Assembly: GCA_046350255.1 (NCBI GenBank)
Contig: JAXMAV010000020.1
Span: forward strand, 1 to 64,000
Origin: CALDUY01 sp046350255
Lineage (GTDB): Bacteria; Planctomycetota; Planctomycetia; Gemmatales; Gemmataceae
DNA: 64,000 nt
Direction: 5' to 3'
Shown here: positions 14,512 through 22,172 of the stretch, in pieces
Numbering within the stretch: position 1 is the stretch's first letter
How the letters are laid out: every line of letters begins with the position of its first letter
The notes under the pieces: generated by a model
Seen by the model: the letters and a program-made list of their open reading frames with translations, nothing else
Database searches by the model: none
Told to the model about the DNA's origin: nothing
Position numbers and translations under genes: made by a program

Positions 14512-15144
14512 TCAACCCTTGACTGGAGCGGCGCGCTCCTTGTTCAGCCGGGCCCAGGTGTTTTGCTTCTCGACCATCTTGACGGGGTCGGCGTCACTAA
14601 GCTCGGGAGGAAGCTGGACGTAGCCGGTCCGGGAAGGGATGGGCACGGTCAGGGGTTGGCCGCGCGTCAGGTCCTTCATGGCGCGGACCTTGTCCTGAAT
14701 TCGCATGAGCCCCTCGAGCAGCGCCTCGGGTCGGGGCGGACAGCCGGGGACGTAGACATCGACGGGAACCACCAGATCGACGCCCTTCACGACGTTGTAG
14801 CCGTACTTGTAGTAGGGGCCGCCGCCGCAGGTGCAAGCGCCCATGGCGATGACGAACTTCGGGTCGGGCATCTGGTTGTAGAGGCGGCGCACCCGGCTGG
14901 CCATCTTGTAGTTGACGGTGCCGGCCACGATCATCAGGTCAGCCTGGCGCGGGGTGGCGCGGAAGGCGCCCGCGCCGAAGCGGTCGATGTCGTAGCGCGA
15001 GGCCCCGGTGGCCATCATCTCAATGGCGCAGCAGGCCAGGCCGAACGTCATGGGCCACATGCTGGATTCGCGGGCCCAGTTGATGGCCTGTTCGAGGGTG
15101 GTGGTCATCACGCTTTCCTCGAAGCGTCCTTCGAGCCAACCCAT
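14512..15144 (-). CDS. nuoB: NADH-quinone oxidoreductase subunit B
   Basis: This is the 210-residue PSST subunit carrying cluster N2. The ligands are visible: the adjacent pair in GLACCAIEMMATG (Cys38-Cys39), the cysteine in MGACTCGGGPYYKYG and the one in VPGCPPRPEALLEG. The ATPRQADLMIVAGTVNYKMA motif at the quinone side is also present. A second start 12 codons inside (MTTTLEQA) is possible. It follows nuoA by 39 bp. Confidence 0.97.
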   Translation of the reverse strand: MGWLEGRFEESVMTTTLEQAINWARESSMWPMTFGLACCAIEMMATGASRYDIDRFGAGAFRATPRQADLMIVAGTVNYKMASRVRRLYNQMPDPKFVIAMGACTCGGGPYYKYGYNVVKGVDLVVPVDVYVPGCPPRPEALLEGLMRIQDKVRAMKDLTRGQPLTVPIPSRTGYVQLPPELSDADPVKMVEKQNTWARLNKERAAPVKG

Positions 15145-15183
15145 GGGAGATCTCCTACATTCCGCCGGGGCAATGACGGTGAA

Positions 15184-16533
15184 TCACGAAAGGCCCGCGC
15201 CGACAGGGCCAGCCGGTGCGGGGGCCGAGGACGCCGGGGAGGGAGCGCCCTCCTGCTCGGCGCGCAGGCTGCGCACCCATTCGAGGTCGCCGCGGCGCCA
15301 GAGGTAGGCGAAACCCACCAGCAGCACGCCGAAAAAGGCGAGGAACTCGACCAGGGCCAGCCAGGCGACCTCGTCGGCAGCCTCCCGGGCCACGGGAGGT
15401 AAGTGGTATTGTAGCGCCACCATGCCAGTGGGTGTTACCGCGCGAAGGTGATGCAGCTGCTCGTCGTTCAGACTGGCGAAGAAGTGCAACCACTCCGGCG
15501 AGATCTGGGCCCAGAGTTCCTTCTGCACTGGCGCGGTCCGCGTCAGGGAGTCCACGGTGCCTATCGAAACCTCCCGGAGCGCCTCGGCCTGGGTCTCGGC
15601 TGCGCGAGTGGCCTCGGCGAGCAGCTCCGGCGCCACCTGGCCAAGTACTTTGCGGAGCCGGGGATCGGTGGGAATGACCGCCAGTTCCGCGGGCTCGATG
15701 ATCGCCAGATCAGTCAGAGGACGCGCCTGCAGGCTGCCCTGGATCTGTTCGGGGCGGGAAGCCAGCGATCTCCGGAAACCCTCGAGTGGGCTTGTGGGTG
15801 TGTCCCCGGTCGGAGCAACAGCGCCCGGCGGAAGCAGGGCCTTTTCGAGCGTCTTTTTCTTGCCGGCGTCCAGGCCATCCAGCGCGCGCAGAAGCTGGTC
15901 GGCCTCGGCCTTTCGAGCGGTGTCAATCGCGCTGAGTTTGGCTTCGATCTGGGTGGCATGGAGCTTGAGCTGAGCGATCGTTTCCTCGTTCAGGCTCAGC
16001 ACGTCGGGGATGCGATGTTCACCGAGTCGTTGGACCAGTTGATGCAGGCGAGGATCGAGCCCCTTGTAGGCGGCAAACTCGGTGGCGTCGAGCGAGGCCA
16101 ACTTGTTCCAGTAAGCCCGTTCGCGGGCGATCGAGCGTACACCGCGTGCCAGGGGTTTGCCACTGGTGCTGCCCGCGGGGGAACTCAGGTCGGCCACGCG
16201 GGTGGCAAACTCCCGGTACTGGGCGGGATCCGGGTTCTCGACCGCCGGAACGGGGCAGCTTCGGATGGCGTTCGCTCGACCAAACACCTCAGCCCAGGGA
16301 AACAGGAAGGCCACCTCGACATCGAAGATGACGAACAGCAGCGCCACCACGTAGAAGCGGAGGTCGAACTGTACCCAGGAGGTGCCGATGGTCGGTTCCC
16401 CGCACTCGTAGGTGGTCTGTTTCTCCGCCGATTGCTTGCTAGGGCGAATGAGCTTGCCCGCCAGCAGATGGACGAAGATGAACGCCACGCCGACAGCGAC
16501 GAAGAGCAGAAGATAGGCGGCCAGTGGCATCAT
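15184..16533 (-). CDS. nuoA: NADH-quinone oxidoreductase subunit A with large insertion
   Basis: NuoA/ND3 is a three-helix membrane subunit of complex I, normally 115-150 residues; this one is 449. Helix 1 (residues 4-27), the conserved quinone-side loop TYECGEPTIGTSWVQFDLRF (41-60) and helix 2 with FVIFDVEVAFLFPW (67-80) are normal, and helix 3 (EFLAFFGVLLVGFAYLWRRG DLEW, about 396-419) is normal too. Between them lie about 300 extra residues (86-388), helical and charged, with no recognised domain. In complex I topology this loop faces the periplasm. The reading frame is continuous and the gene order is conserved, so it is a genuine insertion. Confidence 0.9.
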   Translation of the reverse strand: MMPLAAYLLLFVAVGVAFIFVHLLAGKLIRPSKQSAEKQTTYECGEPTIGTSWVQFDLRFYVVALLFVIFDVEVAFLFPWAEVFGRANAIRSCPVPAVENPDPAQYREFATRVADLSSPAGSTSGKPLARGVRSIARERAYWNKLASLDATEFAAYKGLDPRLHQLVQRLGEHRIPDVLSLNEETIAQLKLHATQIEAKLSAIDTARKAEADQLLRALDGLDAGKKKTLEKALLPPGAVAPTGDTPTSPLEGFRRSLASRPEQIQGSLQARPLTDLAIIEPAELAVIPTDPRLRKVLGQVAPELLAEATRAAETQAEALREVSIGTVDSLTRTAPVQKELWAQISPEWLHFFASLNDEQLHHLRAVTPTGMVALQYHLPPVAREAADEVAWLALVEFLAFFGVLLVGFAYLWRRGDLEWVRSLRAEQEGAPSPASSAPAPAGPVGAGLS

Positions 16534-16561
16534 GGTGGATGGCTCGAGAAGGAAGAACGAA

Positions 16562-17110
16562 TCAGGCCGGGTTCGCCGGCACCGGCACGTCGGGCTGTTT
16601 CAGCCACACAGGTTCGGTGGCCAGCTTGGAAGCGGCGATGACCGTGGGATTGAGCGTCGCCTGCCCCCAGGCCACGCTGAGCGGCAGACGGGCGAAGTCC
16701 ACGATGCAGCCATCCCGGCTGAAGCAGCTCTGGTCGTGCGTCGATCCCATGTACAGGCAATCGACAGGGCAGGGATCGACACACAGGGCGCAGAACATGC
16801 ACTTGGTGTAGTCGATCTTGAACCCCTTCACCACGAAGCCTTTCAGAGGGGGCTTCGCCTTCTCCTTCTCGATGTAGATGCAATCCACCGGGCAGGCCCG
16901 CGCGCACTTGTCGCAGCCGATGCACGTGGTCAGGTCGAACCGGTGGAAGCCGCGGTAGCGCGGCTTGACGGCGACGGGCAACTCCGGATAGGCGTAGCGC
17001 TCGGTGAATGTGCGTCGGCGGAAGGTCTGTACCAGATACCACAGGGTGATGTACAGGCCCTGACCGACCGTCCGAACGGTGCCAACGATATTCGCAAACC
17101 ATGCACGCAT
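16562..17110 (-). CDS. nuoI: NADH-quinone oxidoreductase subunit I
   Basis: This 182-residue ferredoxin-like (TYKY) subunit holds clusters N6a and N6b. Both 4Fe-4S motifs are intact: CIGCDKCARACPVDC and CMFCALCVDPCPVDC. The N-terminal amphipathic segment (GQGLYITLWYLVQTFRRRTF) contacts the membrane arm. It leads the operon here, ahead of nuoA by 28 bp, whereas nuoI usually follows nuoH. The remaining complex I genes (E-H, J-N) are not in this window. Confidence 0.95.
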   Translation of the reverse strand: MRAWFANIVGTVRTVGQGLYITLWYLVQTFRRRTFTERYAYPELPVAVKPRYRGFHRFDLTTCIGCDKCARACPVDCIYIEKEKAKPPLKGFVVKGFKIDYTKCMFCALCVDPCPVDCLYMGSTHDQSCFSRDGCIVDFARLPLSVAWGQATLNPTVIAASKLATEPVWLKQPDVPVPANPA

Positions 17111-17385
17111 CGGTGCTTCCCTGGCACTGAAGTCTTGTGGGGCGTGCTAAAAATTATAGAGCGCCACCCCGCCATCGCAAGGTGGGAGCGATTCGGCCGA
17201 TTTTTCTGCCCGCCTCTATTTTCTGACCTATGCTTGAGTGCCCATGCCCTGGATTAATGTTCCCTCAGCGAGAAATTCGTCTCCAGGGAGCACGAGCACA
17301 TCCCACCGGCAGGCGAGCCAACCCCCATGAGAATGGCGCCTGTCCCGGTTTCCGTCACCCATGGTTCGGGATATCGAGTAACACC

Positions 17386-18525
17386 ATGCGTAAAGAACCC
17401 CAAGAGGATGTCATCGATCCGACCCGACCAGCCTTGATCGTCCTCTACGGAGCGACTCGGCGCAAGTTCCGCCCTCTGGAAGGCGACGTCTGTGTGCTCG
17501 GTCGCGCCCCTGGCTGCGACATCGGTTTGATGTCTCCCGACGTGGCACCGGTGCATTGTGTCCTTGTGCGACTGGCGAATGGCTGGCGCATTCGCGACTG
17601 CTCCGGGCGAGCTACCCGGCTCAATGGCCGGGCCATCCACGACGAGCCACTCCGTAACGGCGATACCATTCAGATCGGAACCTTCAGCTTCGAGGCGCAG
17701 TTACCTGGGGCGACGAGTGGGCCCGCGCTCAATGGGCCGCCAGCGCACGTGCGCGTGATTGATCGGTTGCAGCGCTCGCGTCGGCGCCTGGTCGATCTGG
17801 CTCTGGGGTTGCGCCGTCGCTGTCGCGATCTTGCCGAGGAGAACGCCAACGAACAGGCCGAACTGGCCCGTCTGCAGTCGGACCTGGAGATGCTCGAACG
17901 CCGGATGCGGCAGACCTATGAGCAGCGGCAGGGGCAGCTGAACGACGAGCAGCAAAAGGTGGCGCGGCGCGACAAGGAACTGGCCAAACGCTCCGAGGAA
18001 CTCGACGCCTACGCGCGCTATCTGCGTAGCGAGGTCGAACGCTCCCGGCGAGAAGCGCAGGTGCAGACCGAGGAGGCCGAGGCCGACCTCGTCGCCCAGC
18101 GTGTGGCGCAAAACCAGGAGATCAAGCGGCTGACGCAGTGGCAGCACGATTTGCAGGCGCGACAAACCCGGCTCGACCTGGCCGAGTCGGAGGTTGAGGA
18201 ATCGTTCAACCACGACCGCGATCAGATTGCCCAGGATCGGGAGCAGATCGCCCGCGAGCGCGAATACCTGGATCGCGAACGGCAAGAAGTGGTCAAGATG
18301 CGTGCCGAGCTAGAGCAGCTCAAGGATCAGCTGGCTCAGCAGACGGCCGGGGTGGCTATTTCATCTCGCGATACACAGGTGGATGCCACCGGAGATGACG
18401 AGCAACGGCCTGGTTCCTCGGCTCGCCGGCTGCTGCGCGAATTGGCGGAGCGCCGGCGGGCAAGCAATGAATCGCGGCCCCGGTTTGGGGGCCTCTCGTC
18501 CCGGGAAGAAACCCCCACCTCGTAA
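17386..18525 (+). CDS. FHA-domain protein with long coiled coil
   Basis: This is 379 residues from the ATG at 17386; earlier in-frame codons lack sense. Residues about 18-105 are an FHA phosphothreonine-binding domain (VCVLGRAPGCDIGLMSPDVA with the GR and S/H positions, PVHCVLVRLANGWRIRDCSG, TRLNGRAIHDEPLRNGDTIQ). Residues about 125-345 are an unbroken charged coiled coil rich in E, Q and R. The C-terminus is disordered. FHA domains read phosphorylated threonine, so this could be a scaffold for one of the many Ser/Thr kinases in this genome. It is divergent from the nuo operon across a 275-bp gap. Confidence 0.85.
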   Translation: MRKEPQEDVIDPTRPALIVLYGATRRKFRPLEGDVCVLGRAPGCDIGLMSPDVAPVHCVLVRLANGWRIRDCSGRATRLNGRAIHDEPLRNGDTIQIGTFSFEAQLPGATSGPALNGPPAHVRVIDRLQRSRRRLVDLALGLRRRCRDLAEENANEQAELARLQSDLEMLERRMRQTYEQRQGQLNDEQQKVARRDKELAKRSEELDAYARYLRSEVERSRREAQVQTEEAEADLVAQRVAQNQEIKRLTQWQHDLQARQTRLDLAESEVEESFNHDRDQIAQDREQIAREREYLDRERQEVVKMRAELEQLKDQLAQQTAGVAISSRDTQVDATGDDEQRPGSSARRLLRELAERRRASNESRPRFGGLSSREETPTS

Positions 18526-18535
18526 GCTTACCCGC

Positions 18536-18790
18536 TCATCCCGCGCCCGGGTTCGCCTCGGGCGCGGCTTCCGTTGGAATGGGCGCTAGCGGCCCTCCAT
18601 CAAAGCCACAGGTGCGATGCGAACCATCGCAGAAGGGCTTGTTCGCCGATTGCCCGCACCGACACAGCGCAACGCTGGGCTTGTCGGTCGGCAAGGGATA
18701 GCTGTTGCCCAGATGATCCACCAGACGGAAGGCCCCCTGCACAACCAGGGGACCATGCTCGCGACAGCGGATGACAATTGGTTCGGTCAT
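18536..18790 (-). CDS. CDGSH iron-sulfur domain protein
   Basis: This small protein of 84 residues has the CDGSH zinc-finger-type 2Fe-2S signature LCRCGQSANKPFCDGSHRTC, giving three cysteines and one histidine as cluster ligands. It is cytoplasmic, with no membrane anchor. The C-terminal 15 residues are low-complexity. Such proteins handle redox or iron-sulfur traffic. The start lies 5 bp after the stop of the upstream lipoprotein gene, so they are probably cotranscribed, and the 3' end converges with the FHA gene. Confidence 0.9.
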   Translation of the reverse strand: MTEPIVIRCREHGPLVVQGAFRLVDHLGNSYPLPTDKPSVALCRCGQSANKPFCDGSHRTCGFDGGPLAPIPTEAAPEANPGAG

Positions 18791-18795
18791 GGCAT

Positions 18796-19479
18796 TCAAT
18801 CCATCCGGTAGCGTTCCTGACGCGGGTAGTTCGAGAAGTACTGCGAGAGCTTGCGTGCCACGTGCGTCATGAACGCCTGGCGGAACTGCATCTTCTGCGC
18901 CTCGTTGTCCGCGGGCACCGCGCCGGGCGCATCGCCTGGATAGATGCACGTGAATGGCTCCTGCGGATGAGCGTCGTCCGGCTTCTTCACGTCCGCCAGG
19001 GTCACGTTCAGACTGATGCGCCCGCGCATCAGCATGTTGGCACTGCCTGGTTCATACAGGCTAAGTGAGTTGACTTCGAGATAGATGACGTGGTCGGCGT
19101 TGAAGCGACGGCCAATCTCGTTCAGGTCCATGCCACGCCACGAGGGATTGGCATTCTTGAACTCTTCCACCTTCCGCGAAGGAACCACGGCCAGGCGTTC
19201 CTTGCTGTCCTCAGCCAGTTTGCGCAGCTGCACGCCCAGCATCTCGCTGAGCTGTCGATCGATGCCGATGAACTCCGAGCGCGTTTCCAGGCCGCCCCAG
19301 GTGAGGATGACTACCTTGGGTTCCTTCTCCTTGTCCTCGCTGGCCAGATGCTTCATCTTGGCCTCGATGCGCTGCTCGGGCAGGACGAAGTAGGTCAGCG
19401 CGGCGGGATCACACCCCGAACCCAGGATCAACCCGCCGGCCGCCCAGGCCAACAGGGCGCGTCGCGAAAAGGTGGACAT
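18796..19479 (-). CDS. Predicted lipoprotein, GNA1162-like layout
   Basis: This is 227 residues from the ATG at 19479. The N-terminus has a signal peptide and lipobox (AAGGLILGSGC), so the mature protein should be lipid-anchored at the cysteine. The body contains VVILTWGGLETRSEFIGIDR, an LAVVPSRKVEEFKN motif and FNADHVIYLEVNSLSLYEPG, a pattern recalling periplasmic alpha/beta lipoproteins that feed outer-membrane assembly. The family is not assigned with certainty. It is followed immediately by the CDGSH gene. Confidence 0.7.
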   Translation of the reverse strand: MSTFSRRALLAWAAGGLILGSGCDPAALTYFVLPEQRIEAKMKHLASEDKEKEPKVVILTWGGLETRSEFIGIDRQLSEMLGVQLRKLAEDSKERLAVVPSRKVEEFKNANPSWRGMDLNEIGRRFNADHVIYLEVNSLSLYEPGSANMLMRGRISLNVTLADVKKPDDAHPQEPFTCIYPGDAPGAVPADNEAQKMQFRQAFMTHVARKLSQYFSNYPRQERYRMD

Positions 19480-19544
19480 CGTGCCCCTCCCGATTCCTTG
19501 GCCCCCGCGCACCCGGTTGGGTTCTCAGGGGTGATCGGCGCTCG

Positions 19545-20057
19545 CTACGAGCGCCAGCCCCACAGCAGTACCAGTCCCCAGCGCAGCGACATCAGCACCA
19601 GCAAGGTGATGATGACTCCCAGAAACACCTTCTCCAGCGAGCGGACCAGCAAGGGTCGACCGTGGATCAGGCTTCCGATTGACCAGGGAACGACCAGCGC
19701 ACAGAACCCCGCAAGCAGCGTACCGACCCAGTTGGCGCGCATCGAATTGACCAGGTCGCCCCGCACGAACAGGGCAAAACTGGTGGTCATTCCGCAGGCA
19801 GGGCAGGGCACTCCTGTCACATCAATGAAGGTGCAGGGAGGCAGCCCCAACTGCTGATGCGTCGCCAGCCGATGGGCCTGGCCGTCCGTCCCGTATGGGT
19901 TCAGGTAGATGGCGACGATGAACACCGCCGACAGACCTACCAGAATCCCCACCAGCAACAAACGAACCCAGAACACCAGGGCCGGGTCGGGCTCTTCTCG
20001 GTATCCGGAGTACTGCGTTGGAGGCGGCACGATAGCGATCTCCCATCCGGGCTGCAA
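19545..20057 (-). CDS. DUF2752 membrane protein
   Basis: This 170-residue membrane protein has a hydrophobic helix at about residues 28-50 and two more in the second half. Between them is the DUF2752 signature GVPCPACGMTTSFALFVRGD with the CPxCG cysteine pair. The function of the family is unknown. The N-terminal 25 residues are cytoplasmic and proline-rich. It lies 19 bp after the acyltransferase gene on the same strand. Confidence 0.85.
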   Translation of the reverse strand: MQPGWEIAIVPPPTQYSGYREEPDPALVFWVRLLLVGILVGLSAVFIVAIYLNPYGTDGQAHRLATHQQLGLPPCTFIDVTGVPCPACGMTTSFALFVRGDLVNSMRANWVGTLLAGFCALVVPWSIGSLIHGRPLLVRSLEKVFLGVIITLLVLMSLRWGLVLLWGWRS

Positions 20058-20076
20058 GCCCAGGAATGGGGCCTGC

Positions 20077-20742
20077 TCACCACTGTTCTTTTGTAGCCTG
20101 TTGTTCGGCCCGCGCCATCACCTCGTCCATGCCAGCTTGCGCCTTTTGCCGCCAGAGTTCGATCTCCTGGCGTCCCAGTTCAGGTGGCACGAGGAGCGGC
20201 GCACCCAGGACGCCGACCGCGGGGCTCAACGGACAGGGCAGGGCGAAGCGATCCCACGACCGCAAACGCCAGCAGGAGTGGTAGGCGAAGCCGACCGGCA
20301 CCAGGGGTAAGCCGGTACGAGCTGCCAGGAAGATGGCGCCCGGTTGGAACTGCCGTCGCGGACCGCGTGGGCCATCGGGTGTGACCACCAGGTGGGTACG
20401 CCGTTTGGTCTGCAGAATCTCGCGCAGCGCCCGTGCTCCACCACGCGTGGTCGAGCCGCGCACTACCCCCAGCCCCAGGTGCCGACACGTCTGAGCAATC
20501 ATCTCGCCGTCGGCATGCTCGCTGATCAGCACGCGCGTGCGCGTCTGGCTGTAGGCCAGGGCGGGCATCAGCAGGGTTTCGTGCCAGAAGGTGTAAATGA
20601 AACGCTGCTCACCCGAGGAAGCCGGGAGCAGGGCCTGGTCAGGTGTGAAGACCCGGTAACGGAGCGACCCGATCCAGGCGCGGATCAGCCAGTTAGCGGC
20701 AAAGCCCACGCCCTGGATCAGTAGCGGGTGACGGATCTTCAT
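20077..20742 (-). CDS. DUF374 lysophospholipid acyltransferase family protein
   Basis: This 221-residue protein carries the DUF374/LPLAT features: an N-terminal membrane-associated stretch, FIYTFWHETLLMPALAYSQ with the catalytic-type histidine, the ISEHADGEMIAQTCRHLG segment, and VVTPDGPRGPRRQFQPGAIF as the acyl-acceptor motif. It probably transfers an acyl chain to a lipid A or phospholipid precursor at the inner membrane. It is followed by the DUF2752 gene. Confidence 0.88.
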   Translation of the reverse strand: MKIRHPLLIQGVGFAANWLIRAWIGSLRYRVFTPDQALLPASSGEQRFIYTFWHETLLMPALAYSQTRTRVLISEHADGEMIAQTCRHLGLGVVRGSTTRGGARALREILQTKRRTHLVVTPDGPRGPRRQFQPGAIFLAARTGLPLVPVGFAYHSCWRLRSWDRFALPCPLSPAVGVLGAPLLVPPELGRQEIELWRQKAQAGMDEVMARAEQQATKEQW

Positions 20743-20786
20743 CGACGACCTCCCTGTCGCGAATAGCCCGGTTTACCCGGTCGGGC

Positions 20787-21662
20787 CTAGTGGCTCCATT
20801 CTCCCGAAAACACCTCGGTGGCCGGTCCTGTCATGTAGACGTGGTGATCGGCCTCGGCCCACTCCAGGTGCAGATCGCCTCCGGGAAGGTGGGCCAGCAC
20901 CTGCCGACCCGTTTGCCCGGTGAGATAGCTGGCGACGGCCACCGCACAGGCACCGGTACCGCAGGCCAGGGTGATACCGCTCCCACGTTCCCAGGTGCGC
21001 ATGATGACCTCGCCAGGCCCCTGGACCTGCACGAAGTGCACATTGATGCGCCGGGGAAAAATCTTCGCATGCTCCAGTCGGGGCCCGACGGTCTCAAGAG
21101 GGACCTTGCTGACGTCCGTGCAGTAGAGCATCAGATGAGGATTGCCCATGGAAACACAGGTCATGGCCGGGGAAAAACCTGCCTCGGTTTGCCATCCCCC
21201 CTGGATGGCCGCCGCTACCTCGTCTGGCAGGGGAACCTGAACCACCCGGGGGCCGGGCAGGAGCGTGGGGATGCTGGCGGAATCCAGGATCGGTTCCCCC
21301 ATGTCCACTCGCACCTGCTCCACCTTGCCGTTCTTGATCTCCAGGTGCAAGGTCAACACGCCGCGGCCCGTCTCGATCTTCAGCGGGTTGTTGGCCGACA
21401 GGCCGTGATCGTGCACGAACTTGGCCACGCAGCGGACTCCGTTGCCGCACATCTCCGACTCGCTGCCGTCGGCGTTGAACATCCGCATGCGGGCATCGCC
21501 GCGCTCGGACCGGCAGATGAGGATCAATCCATCACTGCCGATGCCGAAGTGCCGGTCGCTGACGACCTGGGCCAGGCGCGCGGGATCGGCTGGCGGCGCC
21601 TGATTGACGCAGTCGAAGTAGACATAGTCGTTGCCGATCCCGTGCATCTTGGTGAAGCGCAT
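20787..21662 (-). CDS. dapF: Diaminopimelate epimerase
   Basis: This is 291 residues from the ATG at 21662 (MRFTKMHGIGNDYVYFDC). It converts LL- to meso-diaminopimelate for lysine and peptidoglycan. The two catalytic cysteines are present in ESEMCGNGVRCVAKF (Cys72) and in ITLACGTGACAVAVAS. Glycine-rich strands GFSPAMTCVSMGNPHLML and INVHFVQVQGPGEVIMRTWE are canonical. Its presence fits a peptidoglycan-containing planctomycete. Confidence 0.96.
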   Translation of the reverse strand: MRFTKMHGIGNDYVYFDCVNQAPPADPARLAQVVSDRHFGIGSDGLILICRSERGDARMRMFNADGSESEMCGNGVRCVAKFVHDHGLSANNPLKIETGRGVLTLHLEIKNGKVEQVRVDMGEPILDSASIPTLLPGPRVVQVPLPDEVAAAIQGGWQTEAGFSPAMTCVSMGNPHLMLYCTDVSKVPLETVGPRLEHAKIFPRRINVHFVQVQGPGEVIMRTWERGSGITLACGTGACAVAVASYLTGQTGRQVLAHLPGGDLHLEWAEADHHVYMTGPATEVFSGEWSH

Positions 21663-21689
21663 GATTCGTCTCGGAAAGCAGGAAAAGCT

Positions 21690-21723
21690 CTGCCCCGCCG
21701 GGTGCGACACTCCGACGGGGCAG
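21690..21723 (-). terminator. Hairpin after the exported hypothetical gene
   Basis: CTGCCCCG (21690-21697) and CGGGGCAG (21716-21723) pair over 8 bp with an 18-nt loop. On the minus strand the stem is followed by AGCTTTTCC, a short T-run. It lies 8 bp past the stop at 21732 and ahead of dapF, so it is a plausible factor-independent terminator. Confidence 0.55.
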
Positions 21724-21731
21724 GCGGAAAG

Positions 21732-22142
21732 TTACTTCTGGAGTTCGACCCCATCTCGGTTGTAGATGATGGTGAACCCCTTGTCTGCCGAGCCCATCAA
21801 CCAGATCCGTGCCGCTGTCCCCGGCTTGAGGGCGTGCTTCTGCCCGTAGGCACCCGGGAAGGGATTCGACGGTGCTTTGGTCACCGCAAACCAGGTCACC
21901 TTGATGGTGTCACCTTGCTTGATGTCTTCGCCCTTTTCGACCTTCTTGACCTCGATCGTGGCTGTATAGGTCGTCTTCACGCCATCACTACCGAACGTGT
22001 CGGTCTTCGGAGTGACCTTCCCGACGGTGCCGACGACCACGGCGTCCGCCCGGGAGCGTTGCTCGGGAGGGCGTTCCGCCTGGACAAGGGAAACCGCCAG
22101 ACCCAGCAACACCAGCGCCAGCGCAGCTCTTCGCACGTACAT
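21732..22142 (-). CDS. Exported hypothetical protein
   Basis: This 136-residue protein has a signal peptide (about 1-22, ending SLVQA). The mature part is a single predicted beta-sandwich-like domain with TYTATIEVKKVEKGEDIKQG, a 'cost-of-contact' pattern (GDTIKVTWFAV) and PGTAARIWLMGSADKGFTII at the end. Similar short exported proteins with 'VGTVGKV...VxKxxKG' are common in planctomycetes and read like the extracytoplasmic OB-type modules, but no named family is claimed. It sits between guaA and dapF. Confidence 0.7.
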   Translation of the reverse strand: MYVRRAALALVLLGLAVSLVQAERPPEQRSRADAVVVGTVGKVTPKTDTFGSDGVKTTYTATIEVKKVEKGEDIKQGDTIKVTWFAVTKAPSNPFPGAYGQKHALKPGTAARIWLMGSADKGFTIIYNRDGVELQK

Positions 22143-22172
22143 GATTCGCTTCCTCGGGGGCAGGCCGGCCGG

